Below are positions 44,415-54,279 of a DNA stretch of 64,000 nt, piece after piece. Numbering within the stretch: the stretch's first letter is position 1; each line of letters opens with the position of its first letter. The stretch comes from Propioniciclava flava (GTDB lineage: Bacteria; Actinomycetota; Actinomycetes; Propionibacteriales; Propionibacteriaceae), in the NCBI RefSeq assembly GCF_004126535.1, contig NZ_PPCV01000001.1, forward strand, positions 248,001 to 312,000. The letters run 5' to 3'. The notes under the pieces are model-generated. The model was not told where the DNA came from. It did not search any database and saw only the letters and a program-made list of their open reading frames with translations. The translations under genes were made by a program, and so were the position numbers.

Positions 44415-45416
44415 TCAGGCCTGGTCGGGACCCGCGTCGGACTCCTCAGACCCCGGTGTCGCGTCAGGGTGAGGCACCGGATCAGGACCCTCGCCTGGCT
44501 GTTCGGCTGTTGCCTCGCCGTCGTCACCGAGCCCGGCGAGGAAGTCCTCGAACTGTGCGCCGATCTCTTCAGCGGAGGGAAGGGACGCCGTCTGCGCGCT
44601 ACGCAGGTTGCGCTCGGCCATGAAGCGCTCGTAGTTGGCTTCCAGCGTGGACACCATTTCGGTCAGTTCCTCAGACGCCTGCACCTGCTGGTCGATCTGA
44701 GCGCGCACCGCAGCAGCCGCCACATCAAAGCCCTCCGTCGGCAAGGCCAGATGGGCCGTCTCGCGCAGAGCGGACAGCAAGCGTCCGGCGGCCTCGGGAT
44801 AATCGGCGTCCGCAATGTAATGCGGCACGTGGGCCAGCAGCCCGGTGACCCGGTGATCCGACTCGCCCAGACGCATCGTCAAGAGCGCCGGGAACGAGGA
44901 GCGCAGGGTGAAGGTGCCGAGCATGGCGTCCTGCTCCGCGATCACACCGGGGTCGCTGGCGTACTGCGTCACCGCCACGGGCCGGGTGTGCGGCGTCGGG
45001 GCGGGGAACGACTGGGTCAAGATGGTGTTCTTGACGCCCAACTGTTCGATGACGTACGTCACGCTTGCTGCCACCCGCTCCCACTGGAAGGACGGCTCGG
45101 GACCGTTGAGCAAGAGAAAGTCGCGGCCGTCCTTGTCGGTCACCAGGTGCAGCGCAAGCTCAGGCTTGGCGTAGTCGACGAAATGATCGCGATCGAAAAC
45201 GATCTCGGGTCGGCGTCCGGCGTAGTCGATGAGCTGGTCGGCATCAAAGCGGCCCAGGACGTGGTTGGGGAGATGGTCCAGCAGTTGCGCGTCCATCAGA
45301 CGCTGGGCGTGGCCAGCGTCGAGGAAGCTCCCGATCGTCACGACCAACGTGTCGGCATGGATCCGACGTTGATCGACGTGGGGCTCCCACGTAAACAGGC
45401 TCACCGGGTCGAGCAT
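44415..45416 (-). CDS. PAC2-family protein
   Basis: A 333-residue protein of the PAC2 (proteasome assembly chaperone 2-like) family. Family blocks include VVTIGSFLDAGHAQRL near the N-terminus, DFLLLNGPEPSFQWERV and LLAHVPHYIADADYPEAA. The C-terminal 50 residues are acidic and Pro-rich, perhaps disordered. The bacterial role is unknown. No proteasome genes are in the window. AGGAGAC precedes ATG 45416. Confidence 0.85.
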   Translation of the reverse strand: MLDPVSLFTWEPHVDQRRIHADTLVVTIGSFLDAGHAQRLMDAQLLDHLPNHVLGRFDADQLIDYAGRRPEIVFDRDHFVDYAKPELALHLVTDKDGRDFLLLNGPEPSFQWERVAASVTYVIEQLGVKNTILTQSFPAPTPHTRPVAVTQYASDPGVIAEQDAMLGTFTLRSSFPALLTMRLGESDHRVTGLLAHVPHYIADADYPEAAGRLLSALRETAHLALPTEGFDVAAAAVRAQIDQQVQASEELTEMVSTLEANYERFMAERNLRSAQTASLPSAEEIGAQFEDFLAGLGDDGEATAEQPGEGPDPVPHPDATPGSEESDAGPDQA

Positions 45417-45498
45417 GGGGCGTCTCCTGTCTCTCGCTCGTGTCTGTGATCACCACATCAACGCTACGAGCCGAGCATCCATTCCCCGTGGCGCCGGT

Positions 45499-46251
45499 TC
45501 AGCGGCTCCCCCGGGAGCGCTGGCGGCTCGCTCGTCGATCCGCCACCCGCTCACGTCGCGACGCGCCGAGCACGTGGTCCACCGAGACCCGCCCCGCGCC
45601 CGTCAGGACCAGGGGCAGCGCGACAGCGCCGTAGGCCAACGTGCCCTCCAAGGCGAGGGTGCCGGTGAACGGATCGAGGACGGGGACGCCCCCCAACAGG
45701 TGGGACGCGTACACCGCAGCGACCAGGGCAACCTGGACCGCGGCGGCGATGCGGGTGAACAATCCGGCCGCCAGCAACAGGGGCAGGATGACCCAGGCGA
45801 CGCCCAACGCGACCGCGCTCAGATCCGGCACATGGCCGAACAGGGGAGCATCCCGCAGCGCCGCGATCGCGGGCCCCAGGTGTGTCAGCTGCTGAACGCC
45901 ATGCAGCACCAAGGGCAGCGCGCACAGCCGCAACACCACCAGCCCCAGGTCGGTCAGGCGTCGGTTCTGCATCCGCGCCAAGGCCAGCGTGTAGGCCGCG
46001 TCATCGCGTACCTCACCCGGCTCGTCGCCGACTCCCGGCAGGAGGTCTGCCGCGTCGTCGTGAGGTTCACCGGATTGGTCCGCGCTCGTCCCCGTCGCGA
46101 GGGGAGCGTCATCGCTGTCGCGAAGAGGGGTCACGTCGAGGAGTTCGGTGCGTTCAGGAAGCGTGGGGATGCCGACAGTGGGCTCGTCACCCAGCACGAT
46201 CGTGGGCTCGTTCTCCTCGGTACGCCGGGTCACCGGCTGCCATTGGCTCAT
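45499..46251 (-). CDS. DoxX-family membrane protein
   Basis: A 250-residue protein with an acidic, probably cytoplasmic N-terminal 95 residues and then four membrane helices of the DoxX type (LGLVVLRLCALPLVLHGVQQ, SAVALGVAWVILPLLLAAGL, then two more). The C-terminus is very basic (RRERVADRRASRQRSRG). DoxX proteins have been tied to redox and quinone functions, but this member's function is unknown. GGGAGGA is 5 nt before ATG 46251. Confidence 0.8.
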   Translation of the reverse strand: MSQWQPVTRRTEENEPTIVLGDEPTVGIPTLPERTELLDVTPLRDSDDAPLATGTSADQSGEPHDDAADLLPGVGDEPGEVRDDAAYTLALARMQNRRLTDLGLVVLRLCALPLVLHGVQQLTHLGPAIAALRDAPLFGHVPDLSAVALGVAWVILPLLLAAGLFTRIAAAVQVALVAAVYASHLLGGVPVLDPFTGTLALEGTLAYGAVALPLVLTGAGRVSVDHVLGASRRERVADRRASRQRSRGSR

Positions 46252-46332
46252 TGTTCCTCCCGCACCTGCTCGTGCCGCGACCCTAGCGGTGACAAGGACG
46301 AATCGCTTCGGGGACGCGCGGAACGGTGCCCA

Positions 46333-47991
46333 CTACCAGCCGACGGGGTACCCGTCGGCTCGCGGCTCCGACCCGACCACGAGCGTCCCCTCGGTCGTGC
46401 GCCAGATCCCTTGCCCCCGCCCGAAGACGGTGGCCGAGCGAGCCGTCACGACGCGGTGTCCCGCCGCCGCGAGCGCGTGAGCGGTTGCGGCTCCTGCCGC
46501 AGCCTCGATCTGCACCTCGCCGCTTTCCGCGTCCCAGAACCAACGCGGTCGCCCCAGAGCTGTCTGGGGATCATCCCCGCCTTCGACGGCATCGAGCACC
46601 ACTTGAACATGCCCCTGAGCCTGCATGTGTCCACCCATCACGCCGAAGGGGCCCACCGGTGCCCCGCCTCGGGTCAAGAAGCCGGGGATGATCGTGTGGA
46701 AGGGGCGCTTGCCGGGGGCGAACTCATTGGGGTGTCCCGGCTGCAACGAGAACCCCCATCCCCGGTTTTGGAGAGAGATGCCGGTACCGGGAACGACGAT
46801 CCCCGACCCGAATCCCGCAAAGTTCGACTGGATGAAGCTGACGAACCGCCCCTCGTCGTCGGCGGTGCACAGGTAGACCGTGTCTGAGGCGCGTGGATCC
46901 ACCCCCACGGGGCGGTGTGCATGAGCGCCCAAGCCTCGACGGCGCGCAGCAATGTGGGCATCAGCCAGCAGCGCGGCCGTCGGAACGTCCGCGTACTCCG
47001 GGTCGGCGACGAAGGCGTGGGCGTCGGCGAGCGCAGCCTTGGTCGCTTCGAGTGCCCGATGCCAGGCCTGCGGGCGGGGAAGGGCGGTGACCGCCGCCGC
47101 AGCACCAGCGGGGCCAAAGGGGGCCACGTCGTCGGGGTCATAGCCTTCGAGGATCCGCAACGCGATCAGCACGGCGATGCCCTGCCCATTCGGGGGAATC
47201 TCCCACACCTCATGGTCTCGGTAGGCGACGCTGAGCGGTTCCACCCACCTCGAGCGGTGGTCAGCTAGGTCGGCGGCGTTCAGGCGTCCGCCCGTCTTGT
47301 CCGCGAACGACACCAGCCTGTGGGCCGCCTCGCCCTCGTAGAGATCGGCACCTCCGCTGGCGGCGAGCGCACGCAACGTCGCCGCCGTCTCGGTGCTGCG
47401 CCACACCTCGCCCACTCCCGGGGCTCGCCCTTCGGGGGCGAAGTGTCGTAGGAACTCCTCCTGTGCGGGGTCGGCATGGGCGCGACGGCGCGCCGTGGCG
47501 CCGTCCACGGCCCGCGCCCACGCATCCGCGACCACCGGGGAGACGGCAAACCCGTCCTCGGCTAGGGAAGCGGCGGGTTCCAGCACGGTCGCGAAGGGGA
47601 GCCGTCCGAACCTCGCGTGGAGGTCGGCCCAGGCGCGTACCGCTCCCGGAACCGTCACCGACGCCCACCCGTGCTGCGGCATTGCGGTGTGACCCGCTGC
47701 GCGCAGGTCCTCCGCCCGCCAACCCCGGGCTGCCTTGCCCGACCCGTTGAGGCCATGCAAGCGCTTCCCATCCCACACGAGCGCGAAGGCGTCCGAACCC
47801 AAGCCGTTACTGGTGGGCTCCACGACGGTCAACGCTGCCGCCGTGCCGATGGCCGCATCCACTGCGTTCCCGCCCGCCTGCAGCAAGGAGAGACCTACGT
47901 GGGCAGCCAACGGTTGCGACGTAGCCACAGCCCCTCGGCGGGCGAACAACGGTTGACGGCGTCCGGCCACCCCAAGCTCTGCAAGATGCAT
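46333..47991 (-). CDS. gamma-glutamyltransferase family protein
   Basis: A 552-residue N-terminal-nucleophile hydrolase that should self-cleave before Thr371 (ASDTVYLCTAD). GNAVDAAIGTAAALTVVEP near the N-terminus, and QSNFAGFGSGIVVPGTGI and LQNRGWGF after the cleavage site, are typical. There is no signal peptide, so the protein may be cytoplasmic and act on glutathione-like or other gamma-glutamyl compounds. The start is ATG 47991. TAACGT ends 7 nt before it and includes the stop codon of the upstream GH13 gene. Confidence 0.9.
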   Translation of the reverse strand: MHLAELGVAGRRQPLFARRGAVATSQPLAAHVGLSLLQAGGNAVDAAIGTAAALTVVEPTSNGLGSDAFALVWDGKRLHGLNGSGKAARGWRAEDLRAAGHTAMPQHGWASVTVPGAVRAWADLHARFGRLPFATVLEPAASLAEDGFAVSPVVADAWARAVDGATARRRAHADPAQEEFLRHFAPEGRAPGVGEVWRSTETAATLRALAASGGADLYEGEAAHRLVSFADKTGGRLNAADLADHRSRWVEPLSVAYRDHEVWEIPPNGQGIAVLIALRILEGYDPDDVAPFGPAGAAAAVTALPRPQAWHRALEATKAALADAHAFVADPEYADVPTAALLADAHIAARRRGLGAHAHRPVGVDPRASDTVYLCTADDEGRFVSFIQSNFAGFGSGIVVPGTGISLQNRGWGFSLQPGHPNEFAPGKRPFHTIIPGFLTRGGAPVGPFGVMGGHMQAQGHVQVVLDAVEGGDDPQTALGRPRWFWDAESGEVQIEAAAGAATAHALAAAGHRVVTARSATVFGRGQGIWRTTEGTLVVGSEPRADGYPVGW

Positions 47992-47998
47992 GACGCGG

Positions 47999-48004
47999 AC
48001 GTTA
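47999..48004 (-). promoter_or_regulatory. -10 hexamer of gamma-glutamyltransferase gene inside GH13 stop codon
   Basis: TAACGT on the minus strand ends 7 nt before ATG 47991. Its first three bases are the TAA stop of the upstream gene. Confidence 0.5.
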
Positions 48005-50224
48005 CCCCGCGGGACGAATCACGAGCGCGGTTCCACCAAACGCTGCCAACGCGACGCTGAACCCGCCCAAATCATCGACGTCCCCAACCACGGCGCCACT
48101 AGCCAGATCGATGACGCTGCCGACCGGGAGCGCCTCGCTTTGGACGCGGGCCACCACGGCGTCGCGCCCGAAGTTCAGCACTGTCACCTCGATGGTCGAA
48201 TCGGCGAGGCGATTGACGAGGATCAGGAGGGACCGGTGGGGGACATCCGGCACGTCGATGAGTTCTCCGGTCGCCACCCCGGACAGGCGGCGAATCTCCA
48301 GGATCCGCGACAGCCGTGACGCAAACGAGCCCGGGTCAGCCAACTGCGAAGGAAGCCCGCCGTAGAGCGTGCGCGCCCGCGGCATCCCTGCCGCCGACTT
48401 CACCAGTTCAGGGGCGGTGTCCATCAGGTCGTAGGCGCCTCGCTCGATCCAGCGCGTGTCTCCGTCTGAGATGAGCCCGCGCACTTGGCTGCGCTCCAAA
48501 GGCAACGCCCCGACGAGGTCCCACCCTGACAAAGCGATCACGCCGGGCTGGAAGGCGTTGTACATGCACAAGAGAAGGTGCGCGTCGGTGACCATCGCGA
48601 TGTCGTCCTCGGTCAACGCTGCCAGATCGTGCAGGCCGAGCGCCGCGGTGATGAGGGATGCCGTCGTGCAGGCGATCCCGTTTTGAGTGAAGACCGCGTT
48701 GTACGGACCTGCCTCGCCGGTCAAGGTGTCGCGCATCGACTGGCGGATCGTCTCGGCGAGTTCTGTGCCGGTCATTTCCTCGCCCGCGAAGGGGAAGACC
48801 TCATTGGCATGACCGGCGGCGAAATGCATCAGTTCATAGGTGAGCTCATCGTGGTTTTGCAACGCATGCACCAAGGAGGCCTGATCGACGCCCAGGCGCA
48901 GCGCCTCGCGGAGCGTCAGACGCAAGAACTCTGTGTCGGCCGTCGCCAGTGCCACCTGATAGGCGGGACGCGTGACGAAGTCGTAGCTCAGGTCCGGCCC
49001 CACGGAGCCGGTGTTCACGATGTCGTCGATGGTGAGGTTGAGTTCCTGGAAGGTGAAGCCGCCGACCTTGCGCACCATCGACCCGATGAGTTGGTTCGCG
49101 GCCTGGGACAACGGATGCCCCTCAGACCAGGCGGGGGAGCGATCCACGGACTTCTCGACGCCCAGGAAGCCGTTGGCGTCCAGGCGTAGCCCCCCAGATC
49201 CAAGATCCAGGAGCGAATGGAGGGCATCACCCATCACGAGGCGCATCCCGGCGAACGTGGGATCGAGCCAGTTGATCGACGGCTGACCTTCCTTGAAGTA
49301 GTGCAGGTAGACCCAGCGGCGCAGCACGCCTCGGTGGTCGTAGACCGGCGGGGTGACCGACCAGTTGGTCTCCTTGACGCCAGGCTCAAAGAAGATCACC
49401 CGCTGCAGTTCACCGATGATGTAGCCCGCCTCCGCGAGCGCCTCCTCCGTAGCCCGATCCAGGTTGACCGAGTCGCTGCCCTCGGGCACATCGGGAAGCA
49501 AGGACCATGCGTCCCGCGGGATGTCGATGAGGTGGTAGATCCCGGGATAGTCGCCGTAGTTGAGTTCGGCCAGCCGGAAGTCGGCGCCCTTTCCCGTGTG
49601 CCCGGGCACGATGTCGTCGATGATCGTTCCGCCATAGGAGGCTGCGGTTTGCCCCATGTCGCGGAACTCTTCCTCCGTGCCGAACAGAGGATCGATCGCC
49701 ATGCTGATGCGGTCGAAGTGCCCGTCGATGGACGGCGTCTGTTCCCACCCGGAGATACCTCCCGCCAGCTTGACCGGACCAGTGTGAATGGCCTCGATCC
49801 CGATGTGCTCGAAGGCCTGCCACAGCGCCTCGTCGCCCAAGGCTCCCAGGAACGACTGGCCGTGCGCGGTGATAAGGCTCAGGGGATAGGCCGTGTACCA
49901 CACGGATGCCTGCTCGACTGCGGCGCGAGGGTTGGGGGCCGCGAACGCGTTGGCCCACATCAGGTGATGCCCGGCGAGTTGGCGCGCCAACGTGGACGCG
50001 TCATCCAGCATCGACTGCTCGACGAGCCACTCGACGTAGGCGCGGTTGCGTCCGTCCGCGGCAAACGGGGGAGCGGGCAGGTCTGACCCGGCATGCTGCC
50101 GCCGCGCCTGGGGGCGCAACTTCGACGGGCGGGCGTCGAAGCGCTGTTGGTCGAAACTGATATCGGGGGTGACGTCGCCTGCGGGCTCCTCACGGAGGGC
50201 ACGCGGCTCGTTCGTCGTGGTCAC
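48002..50224 (-). CDS. GH13-family enzyme, trehalose-synthase-like
   Basis: A 740-residue alpha-amylase-superfamily enzyme. The catalytic triad fits [11 protein letters not shown] (nucleophile Asp), FTFQELNL (acid/base Glu) and [11 protein letters not shown] (third Asp). The long N-terminal region, the absence of a signal peptide and the overall resemblance suggest an intracellular trehalose synthase or maltose glucosyltransferase, but I cannot separate these from other GH13 activities. I start at GTG 50224 because TACCGT ends 7 nt before it; ATG 50242 is an alternative. It lies upstream of the gamma-glutamyltransferase gene. Confidence 0.78.
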   Translation of the reverse strand: MTTTNEPRALREEPAGDVTPDISFDQQRFDARPSKLRPQARRQHAGSDLPAPPFAADGRNRAYVEWLVEQSMLDDASTLARQLAGHHLMWANAFAAPNPRAAVEQASVWYTAYPLSLITAHGQSFLGALGDEALWQAFEHIGIEAIHTGPVKLAGGISGWEQTPSIDGHFDRISMAIDPLFGTEEEFRDMGQTAASYGGTIIDDIVPGHTGKGADFRLAELNYGDYPGIYHLIDIPRDAWSLLPDVPEGSDSVNLDRATEEALAEAGYIIGELQRVIFFEPGVKETNWSVTPPVYDHRGVLRRWVYLHYFKEGQPSINWLDPTFAGMRLVMGDALHSLLDLGSGGLRLDANGFLGVEKSVDRSPAWSEGHPLSQAANQLIGSMVRKVGGFTFQELNLTIDDIVNTGSVGPDLSYDFVTRPAYQVALATADTEFLRLTLREALRLGVDQASLVHALQNHDELTYELMHFAAGHANEVFPFAGEEMTGTELAETIRQSMRDTLTGEAGPYNAVFTQNGIACTTASLITAALGLHDLAALTEDDIAMVTDAHLLLCMYNAFQPGVIALSGWDLVGALPLERSQVRGLISDGDTRWIERGAYDLMDTAPELVKSAAGMPRARTLYGGLPSQLADPGSFASRLSRILEIRRLSGVATGELIDVPDVPHRSLLILVNRLADSTIEVTVLNFGRDAVVARVQSEALPVGSVIDLASGAVVGDVDDLGGFSVALAAFGGTALVIRPAG

Positions 50225-50231
50225 CAGACCC

Positions 50232-50237
50232 ACGGTA
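50232..50237 (-). promoter_or_regulatory. -10 hexamer of leaderless GH13 gene
   Basis: TACCGT on the minus strand ends 7 nt before GTG 50224. Confidence 0.4.
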
Positions 50238-50311
50238 GCCATGCGTGGGCGCCACTGAACACCCCAGGCCCCTGGAGATGGTCCTGTGCAGGGTGCGCCC
50301 ACCCGCAGTGG

Positions 50312-52675
50312 TCAGTCGGCGACGTAGGCGGCGAGGTGCTCTCCGGTCAGCGTGGATCGTGCCGCCACCAGGTCATGCGGCGTCCCCTCGAAGACGACGG
50401 TTCCGCCTTGCGAACCGGCGCCGGGGCCCAGATCGATGATCCAGTCGGCATGCGCCATGACGGCCTGATGGTGCTCGATGACGATGACGGACTTGCCCGC
50501 CTCCACCAGCCGGTCCAGCAACCCGAGCAACTGCTCCACATCGGCGAGGTGGAGGCCTGTGGTGGGCTCGTCCAACACATAGACCCCGCCCTCCTCGCCC
50601 AAGTGGGTGGCCAGCTTCAAACGCTGCCTTTCCCCACCCGACAAGGTGGTCAGCGGCTGTCCCAGCGTGAGGTAGCCGAGCCCGACATCGTCGAGGCGGT
50701 GCAGGATGGCGGCGGCTGCCGGAATCCGCGCATCCCCTTCAGAAAAGAACCCGCGCGCCTCAGCGACGGGCATCGAGAGCACCTCGGAGATGTCTTTGCC
50801 ACCCAGCTTGTACTCCAGTACCTCTGCCATGAACCGCTTGCCGCCACACACTTCGCACACGCTCGAGACGGTCGCCATGAAGCCCAGGTCGGTGAACACC
50901 ACGCCAGCCCCGTTGCAGTGGGGGCAGGCGCCTTCGGAATTGGGGGAGAACAAAGCCGGCTTCACCGCATTGGCCTTCGCGAACGCCTTGCGAATCGGGT
51001 CCAACAGCCCCGTATAGGTAGCGGGGTTGCTGCGCCGACTCCCCTTGATGGCGCCCTGATCCACGCTCACCACGCCGTCTCGGCCTGCCACCGAACCATG
51101 GATCAAGGAACTCTTCCCCGATCCGGCGACACCCGTCACGACGACGAGGACGCCCAGGGGGATATCGATATCCACTGCGCGGAGATTGTGCGTCGTCGCG
51201 CCGCGCACCTGGAGCGCCCCGCTCGGCGTCCTGACCGAGGCCTTCAGGCGCGCCCGATCATCGAGGTGACGTCCCGTGAGCGTGCCACTGGCCCGCAAAC
51301 CTGCCAGGTCACCGTCAAAGACGATCTCACCGCCCGCGGTGCCCGCCCGGGGGCCTAGGTCGACGACATGGTCGGCGATGGCGATCGCCTCAGGCTTGTG
51401 CTCGACCACCAAGACGGTGTTGCCCTTGTCTCGCAACCGGAGCAACAGGTCGTTCATCCGCTGAATGTCGTGCGGGTGGAGCCCGACCGTCGGTTCATCG
51501 AACACGTAGGTGACGTCGGTCAGCGAGGAGCCCAGGTGGCGCACCATCTTGGTCCGTTGCGCTTCGCCACCCGACAGCGTCCCGGCGGGGCGGTCCAGGC
51601 TCAGGTATCCCAAACCAATCTCCACGAAGGCCCGTAGGAGGCCACTGAGCGCCTCCGTCAGGGGCGCCACCTCGGGGTCATCGAGGTCTGCTACCCAGTC
51701 CACGAGGTCACTCACCTGCATGGCGCACAGGTCAGCGATGTTCTTGCCCCGGATGCGGGAGGACCGAGCGCCTTCCGCTAGTCGAGTCCCCCCGCAATCG
51801 GGGCAGGAGGTGAACTTCACGGCACGCTCCACAAACGCCCGGACGTGCGGCTGCATCTGTTCAGGATCCTTGGCGAGCATCGACTTGGTGATCTTCGGGA
51901 TGAGGCCCTCGTAGGTCAGGTTGATGCCCTCGACCTTGATCTTGACCGGCTCTTTGTAGAGCAAATCGTGCATCTCGCGCTGGGTGTAGGCCCCCAGTGG
52001 CTTCTCCGGATCGAAGAATCCCGAGCCGATGAAGATGCGCCCGTACCAGCCGTCCATGGAGTAGCCCGGAACTTTGAAGGGCCCTTGCCGCAGCGACAGC
52101 GACGCGTCGAACACCTCGCTCAGATCAATGTCGGAGACGTTCCCGGTCCCTTCGCAACGCGGGCACATGCCTCCCACGACGCTGTAGCTGCGCCTCTCCA
52201 TCCGTGCGCCCGCACCCTTGTCCACCTTGACGGCGCCGTGCCCGCTCACTGAGGGCACGTTGAACGAGTAGGCCTGCGGCGAGCCGATGTGGGGATCACC
52301 CAGCCTGCTGAACAGCATGCGCAGCAAAGCATTGGCGTCCGTCGCCGTACCCAAGGTCGATCGGAGATTCGGGCTCATCCGCTCCTGATCGACGATGATG
52401 GCCGTCGTCAGGCCCTCCAAGGTGTCCACATCGGGGCGATCAAGGGTGTCCATGAACCCCTGGACGAAGGCGGGGTAGGTCTCGTTGATCATCCGCTGAG
52501 ACTCGGCCGCGATGGTGTCGAACACCAGGGAACTCTTCCCGGATCCGGAGACGCCGGTGAAGACGGTCAAGCGCCGCTTGGGCAGATCCAGCGAGACATT
52601 CTTCAGGTTGTTCTCTCGCGCGCCCCGCACACGGATCCAGTCGTGAGAGTCGGCCAGGTGCTGGCGTTCGGTCAT
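50312..52675 (-). CDS. UvrA-like ABC protein (UvrA2/DrrC type)
   Basis: A 787-residue paralogue of excinuclease subunit A, about 150-200 residues shorter than UvrA. It has two ABC ATPase modules: Walker A GVSGSGKSS and GVAGSGKSS, signatures TLSGGEAQRTK and TLSGGERQRLK, and Walker B VFDEPTVGL and VLDEPTTGL. Two zinc modules (CPRCEGTG with CPDCGG, and CPHCNGAG with CEVCGG) remain. The insert domain that contacts UvrB appears reduced. Such proteins in actinobacteria, for example DrrC, give resistance to DNA-binding drugs. The start ATG looks leaderless. Confidence 0.9.
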   Translation of the reverse strand: MTERQHLADSHDWIRVRGARENNLKNVSLDLPKRRLTVFTGVSGSGKSSLVFDTIAAESQRMINETYPAFVQGFMDTLDRPDVDTLEGLTTAIIVDQERMSPNLRSTLGTATDANALLRMLFSRLGDPHIGSPQAYSFNVPSVSGHGAVKVDKGAGARMERRSYSVVGGMCPRCEGTGNVSDIDLSEVFDASLSLRQGPFKVPGYSMDGWYGRIFIGSGFFDPEKPLGAYTQREMHDLLYKEPVKIKVEGINLTYEGLIPKITKSMLAKDPEQMQPHVRAFVERAVKFTSCPDCGGTRLAEGARSSRIRGKNIADLCAMQVSDLVDWVADLDDPEVAPLTEALSGLLRAFVEIGLGYLSLDRPAGTLSGGEAQRTKMVRHLGSSLTDVTYVFDEPTVGLHPHDIQRMNDLLLRLRDKGNTVLVVEHKPEAIAIADHVVDLGPRAGTAGGEIVFDGDLAGLRASGTLTGRHLDDRARLKASVRTPSGALQVRGATTHNLRAVDIDIPLGVLVVVTGVAGSGKSSLIHGSVAGRDGVVSVDQGAIKGSRRSNPATYTGLLDPIRKAFAKANAVKPALFSPNSEGACPHCNGAGVVFTDLGFMATVSSVCEVCGGKRFMAEVLEYKLGGKDISEVLSMPVAEARGFFSEGDARIPAAAAILHRLDDVGLGYLTLGQPLTTLSGGERQRLKLATHLGEEGGVYVLDEPTTGLHLADVEQLLGLLDRLVEAGKSVIVIEHHQAVMAHADWIIDLGPGAGSQGGTVVFEGTPHDLVAARSTLTGEHLAAYVAD

Positions 52676-52683
52676 GACCCATC

Positions 52684-52689
52684 AGAGTA
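52684..52689 (-). promoter_or_regulatory. -10 hexamer of leaderless UvrA-like gene
   Basis: TACTCT on the minus strand ends 8 nt before ATG 52675. Confidence 0.5.
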
Positions 52690-52725
52690 GAACAAGGCGC
52701 AAGAGGCGCCTCACACGGCAACTAC

Positions 52726-52735
52726 ACAACGTTGT
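52726..52735. promoter_or_regulatory. short palindrome in the uvrA-like/SBP intergenic region
   Basis: ACAACGTTGT is a 10-bp palindrome centred on CG, a shape seen in LacI-family operators. It lies about 160 bp upstream of the solute-binding protein gene. The rest of this 217-bp gap shows only a possible ribosome binding site (GAGGAGG at 52881). Confidence 0.25.
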
Positions 52736-52892
52736 TGCTCACTCCGTCAACCATTCATCCCTCCTAGCCGGAAGGCGTTTTCCCGCAGGCGGCGACAAGG
52801 AGTTTCACCGTTCGTGACGCAAGTGCTGGCCCACTCCCAACACCCCCATTTACCCTTGCCGCAGGCCTGGGTTTATCAATGAGGAGGACTCC

Positions 52893-54185
52893 ATGGACCG
52901 CAGAACCTTCCTGGGTATGGGTATCGGCATCGGCGCCGCGACCATGCTCGCTAGCTGCTCACAAGGCGGTGGAGCCGTCTCCACTCCGAGCGGAGATCCC
53001 AAGAACGCCACGATGCGTTTCACCTGGTGGGGGAACGACACCCGCACCCGCGTGACGAACGCCACCATCGATCGCTACTCGTCGAAGAACCCTGGCGTCA
53101 AGATTGCCGGGGAGCCGGGGGAGTGGAACGGCTACTGGGACAAGCTCGCCACCCAAGCGGCCGCCAACAACGCCCCCGACATCATCCAGATGGACGAGAA
53201 GTACCTTGCCGATTACGGGGCTCGCGGCCTCCTGCTGAACCTGGAGTCCTCGGTGAAGACCGACAAGTTCCTGGCAGGCACCGCCGACACGGGACGCCTT
53301 CCTAAGGGCTTGTTCGGCATCAACGCTGGCGTCAACGCGCCCATCATCGTCGCGAACCCGAAGCTGTTCCAAGAGGCGGGCATCCCGCTGCCTGATGACA
53401 CGAAGTGGACGTGGGACGACCTGCGCGCTCTGTCCTTGGAGATCACCCGAAAGATCAACCGCCCAGGGGTCTACGGCACCGGCAACCTGTTCGGTCAAGA
53501 CGGCCTCATGAAGGCGTTCGTCCGCCAGCGCGGGGGCCAGCAGTGGACCTCCGACGGCAAGATCGGGTGGAAGAACGAGGACCTGGAAGCCTACTTCCAG
53601 TGCCTCATGGACATGCAGAAGGACAAGTCCATCCAGCCGCCCTCCGAATTGGCCGAGGAAGACACCAAGCCCATGGACCAGTCCGCCATCGCGAACGGCC
53701 GGGTCGCGATGACGTACCTGTGGTCGAACCAGGTCAAGGCGCTGGACGCAGCGTCCGGGACGGACATGAAGCTGTTGCGCCCTCCGGCCGCCGCGGGCGC
53801 GCCCACGTGGCTGTGGTACAAGGCGTCCATGTACTGGTCGGTGTCGTCGCGGTCGTCCAACACCGCAGCTGCCGCCGCCTTCGTCGACTGGCTGTCGAAC
53901 TCGGTGGACGCCGTGAGTACGCTCACCGCCGAGCGGGGGTTGCCGCCCAACACGGAGTGCCGCGCGGCATTGGCGCCGTCGCTGCAGCCCACCGACAAGA
54001 AGGTGGCCGGCTACCTGAGCAGCATCGAGAGCAGCGTTACCGACGCGGGCGGCCTCACTCCCGTGGGTGGCAGTTCGTTCCAGACGGTGTTCATGCGCAA
54101 GTACCAAGACATCCTGTTCAACCGCGCCTCCATCAAGGATGCCGTTCAGCAGTTGCGCGACGAGGTCCAAAGCGGCCTGAAGTAG
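52893..54185 (+). CDS. extracellular sugar-binding lipoprotein (family 1 SBP)
   Basis: A 430-residue solute-binding protein. The N-terminus has a Tat motif (DRRTFLG) and a lipobox (LASC, Cys at residue 22), so it is exported folded and anchored by lipid. The mature part fits SBP family 1: FTWWGNDTRT, KYLADYGARGLLLNL and a C-terminal KYQDILFNRASIKDAV segment. The usual ligands are oligosaccharides. No permease or ATPase gene follows, so the transporter must be encoded elsewhere. GAGGAGG precedes ATG 52893. Confidence 0.9.
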   Translation: MDRRTFLGMGIGIGAATMLASCSQGGGAVSTPSGDPKNATMRFTWWGNDTRTRVTNATIDRYSSKNPGVKIAGEPGEWNGYWDKLATQAAANNAPDIIQMDEKYLADYGARGLLLNLESSVKTDKFLAGTADTGRLPKGLFGINAGVNAPIIVANPKLFQEAGIPLPDDTKWTWDDLRALSLEITRKINRPGVYGTGNLFGQDGLMKAFVRQRGGQQWTSDGKIGWKNEDLEAYFQCLMDMQKDKSIQPPSELAEEDTKPMDQSAIANGRVAMTYLWSNQVKALDAASGTDMKLLRPPAAAGAPTWLWYKASMYWSVSSRSSNTAAAAAFVDWLSNSVDAVSTLTAERGLPPNTECRAALAPSLQPTDKKVAGYLSSIESSVTDAGGLTPVGGSSFQTVFMRKYQDILFNRASIKDAVQQLRDEVQSGLK

Positions 54186-54200
54186 CACCACGGCGTTCAA

Positions 54201-54245
54201 CCACAGGGGCTGGGGGAGCGAGCAGCGTTCCCTCGGCCCTTGTGG
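54201..54245 (+). terminator. terminator of solute-binding protein gene
   Basis: CCACAGGGGCTGGGGGAGC pairs with the segment ending TTGTGG at 54245, with several G-T pairs, around a short loop. Confidence 0.55.
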
Positions 54246-54279
54246 CACACCTGCAGGGATGCGCGTGCCCGTCGCCGCG

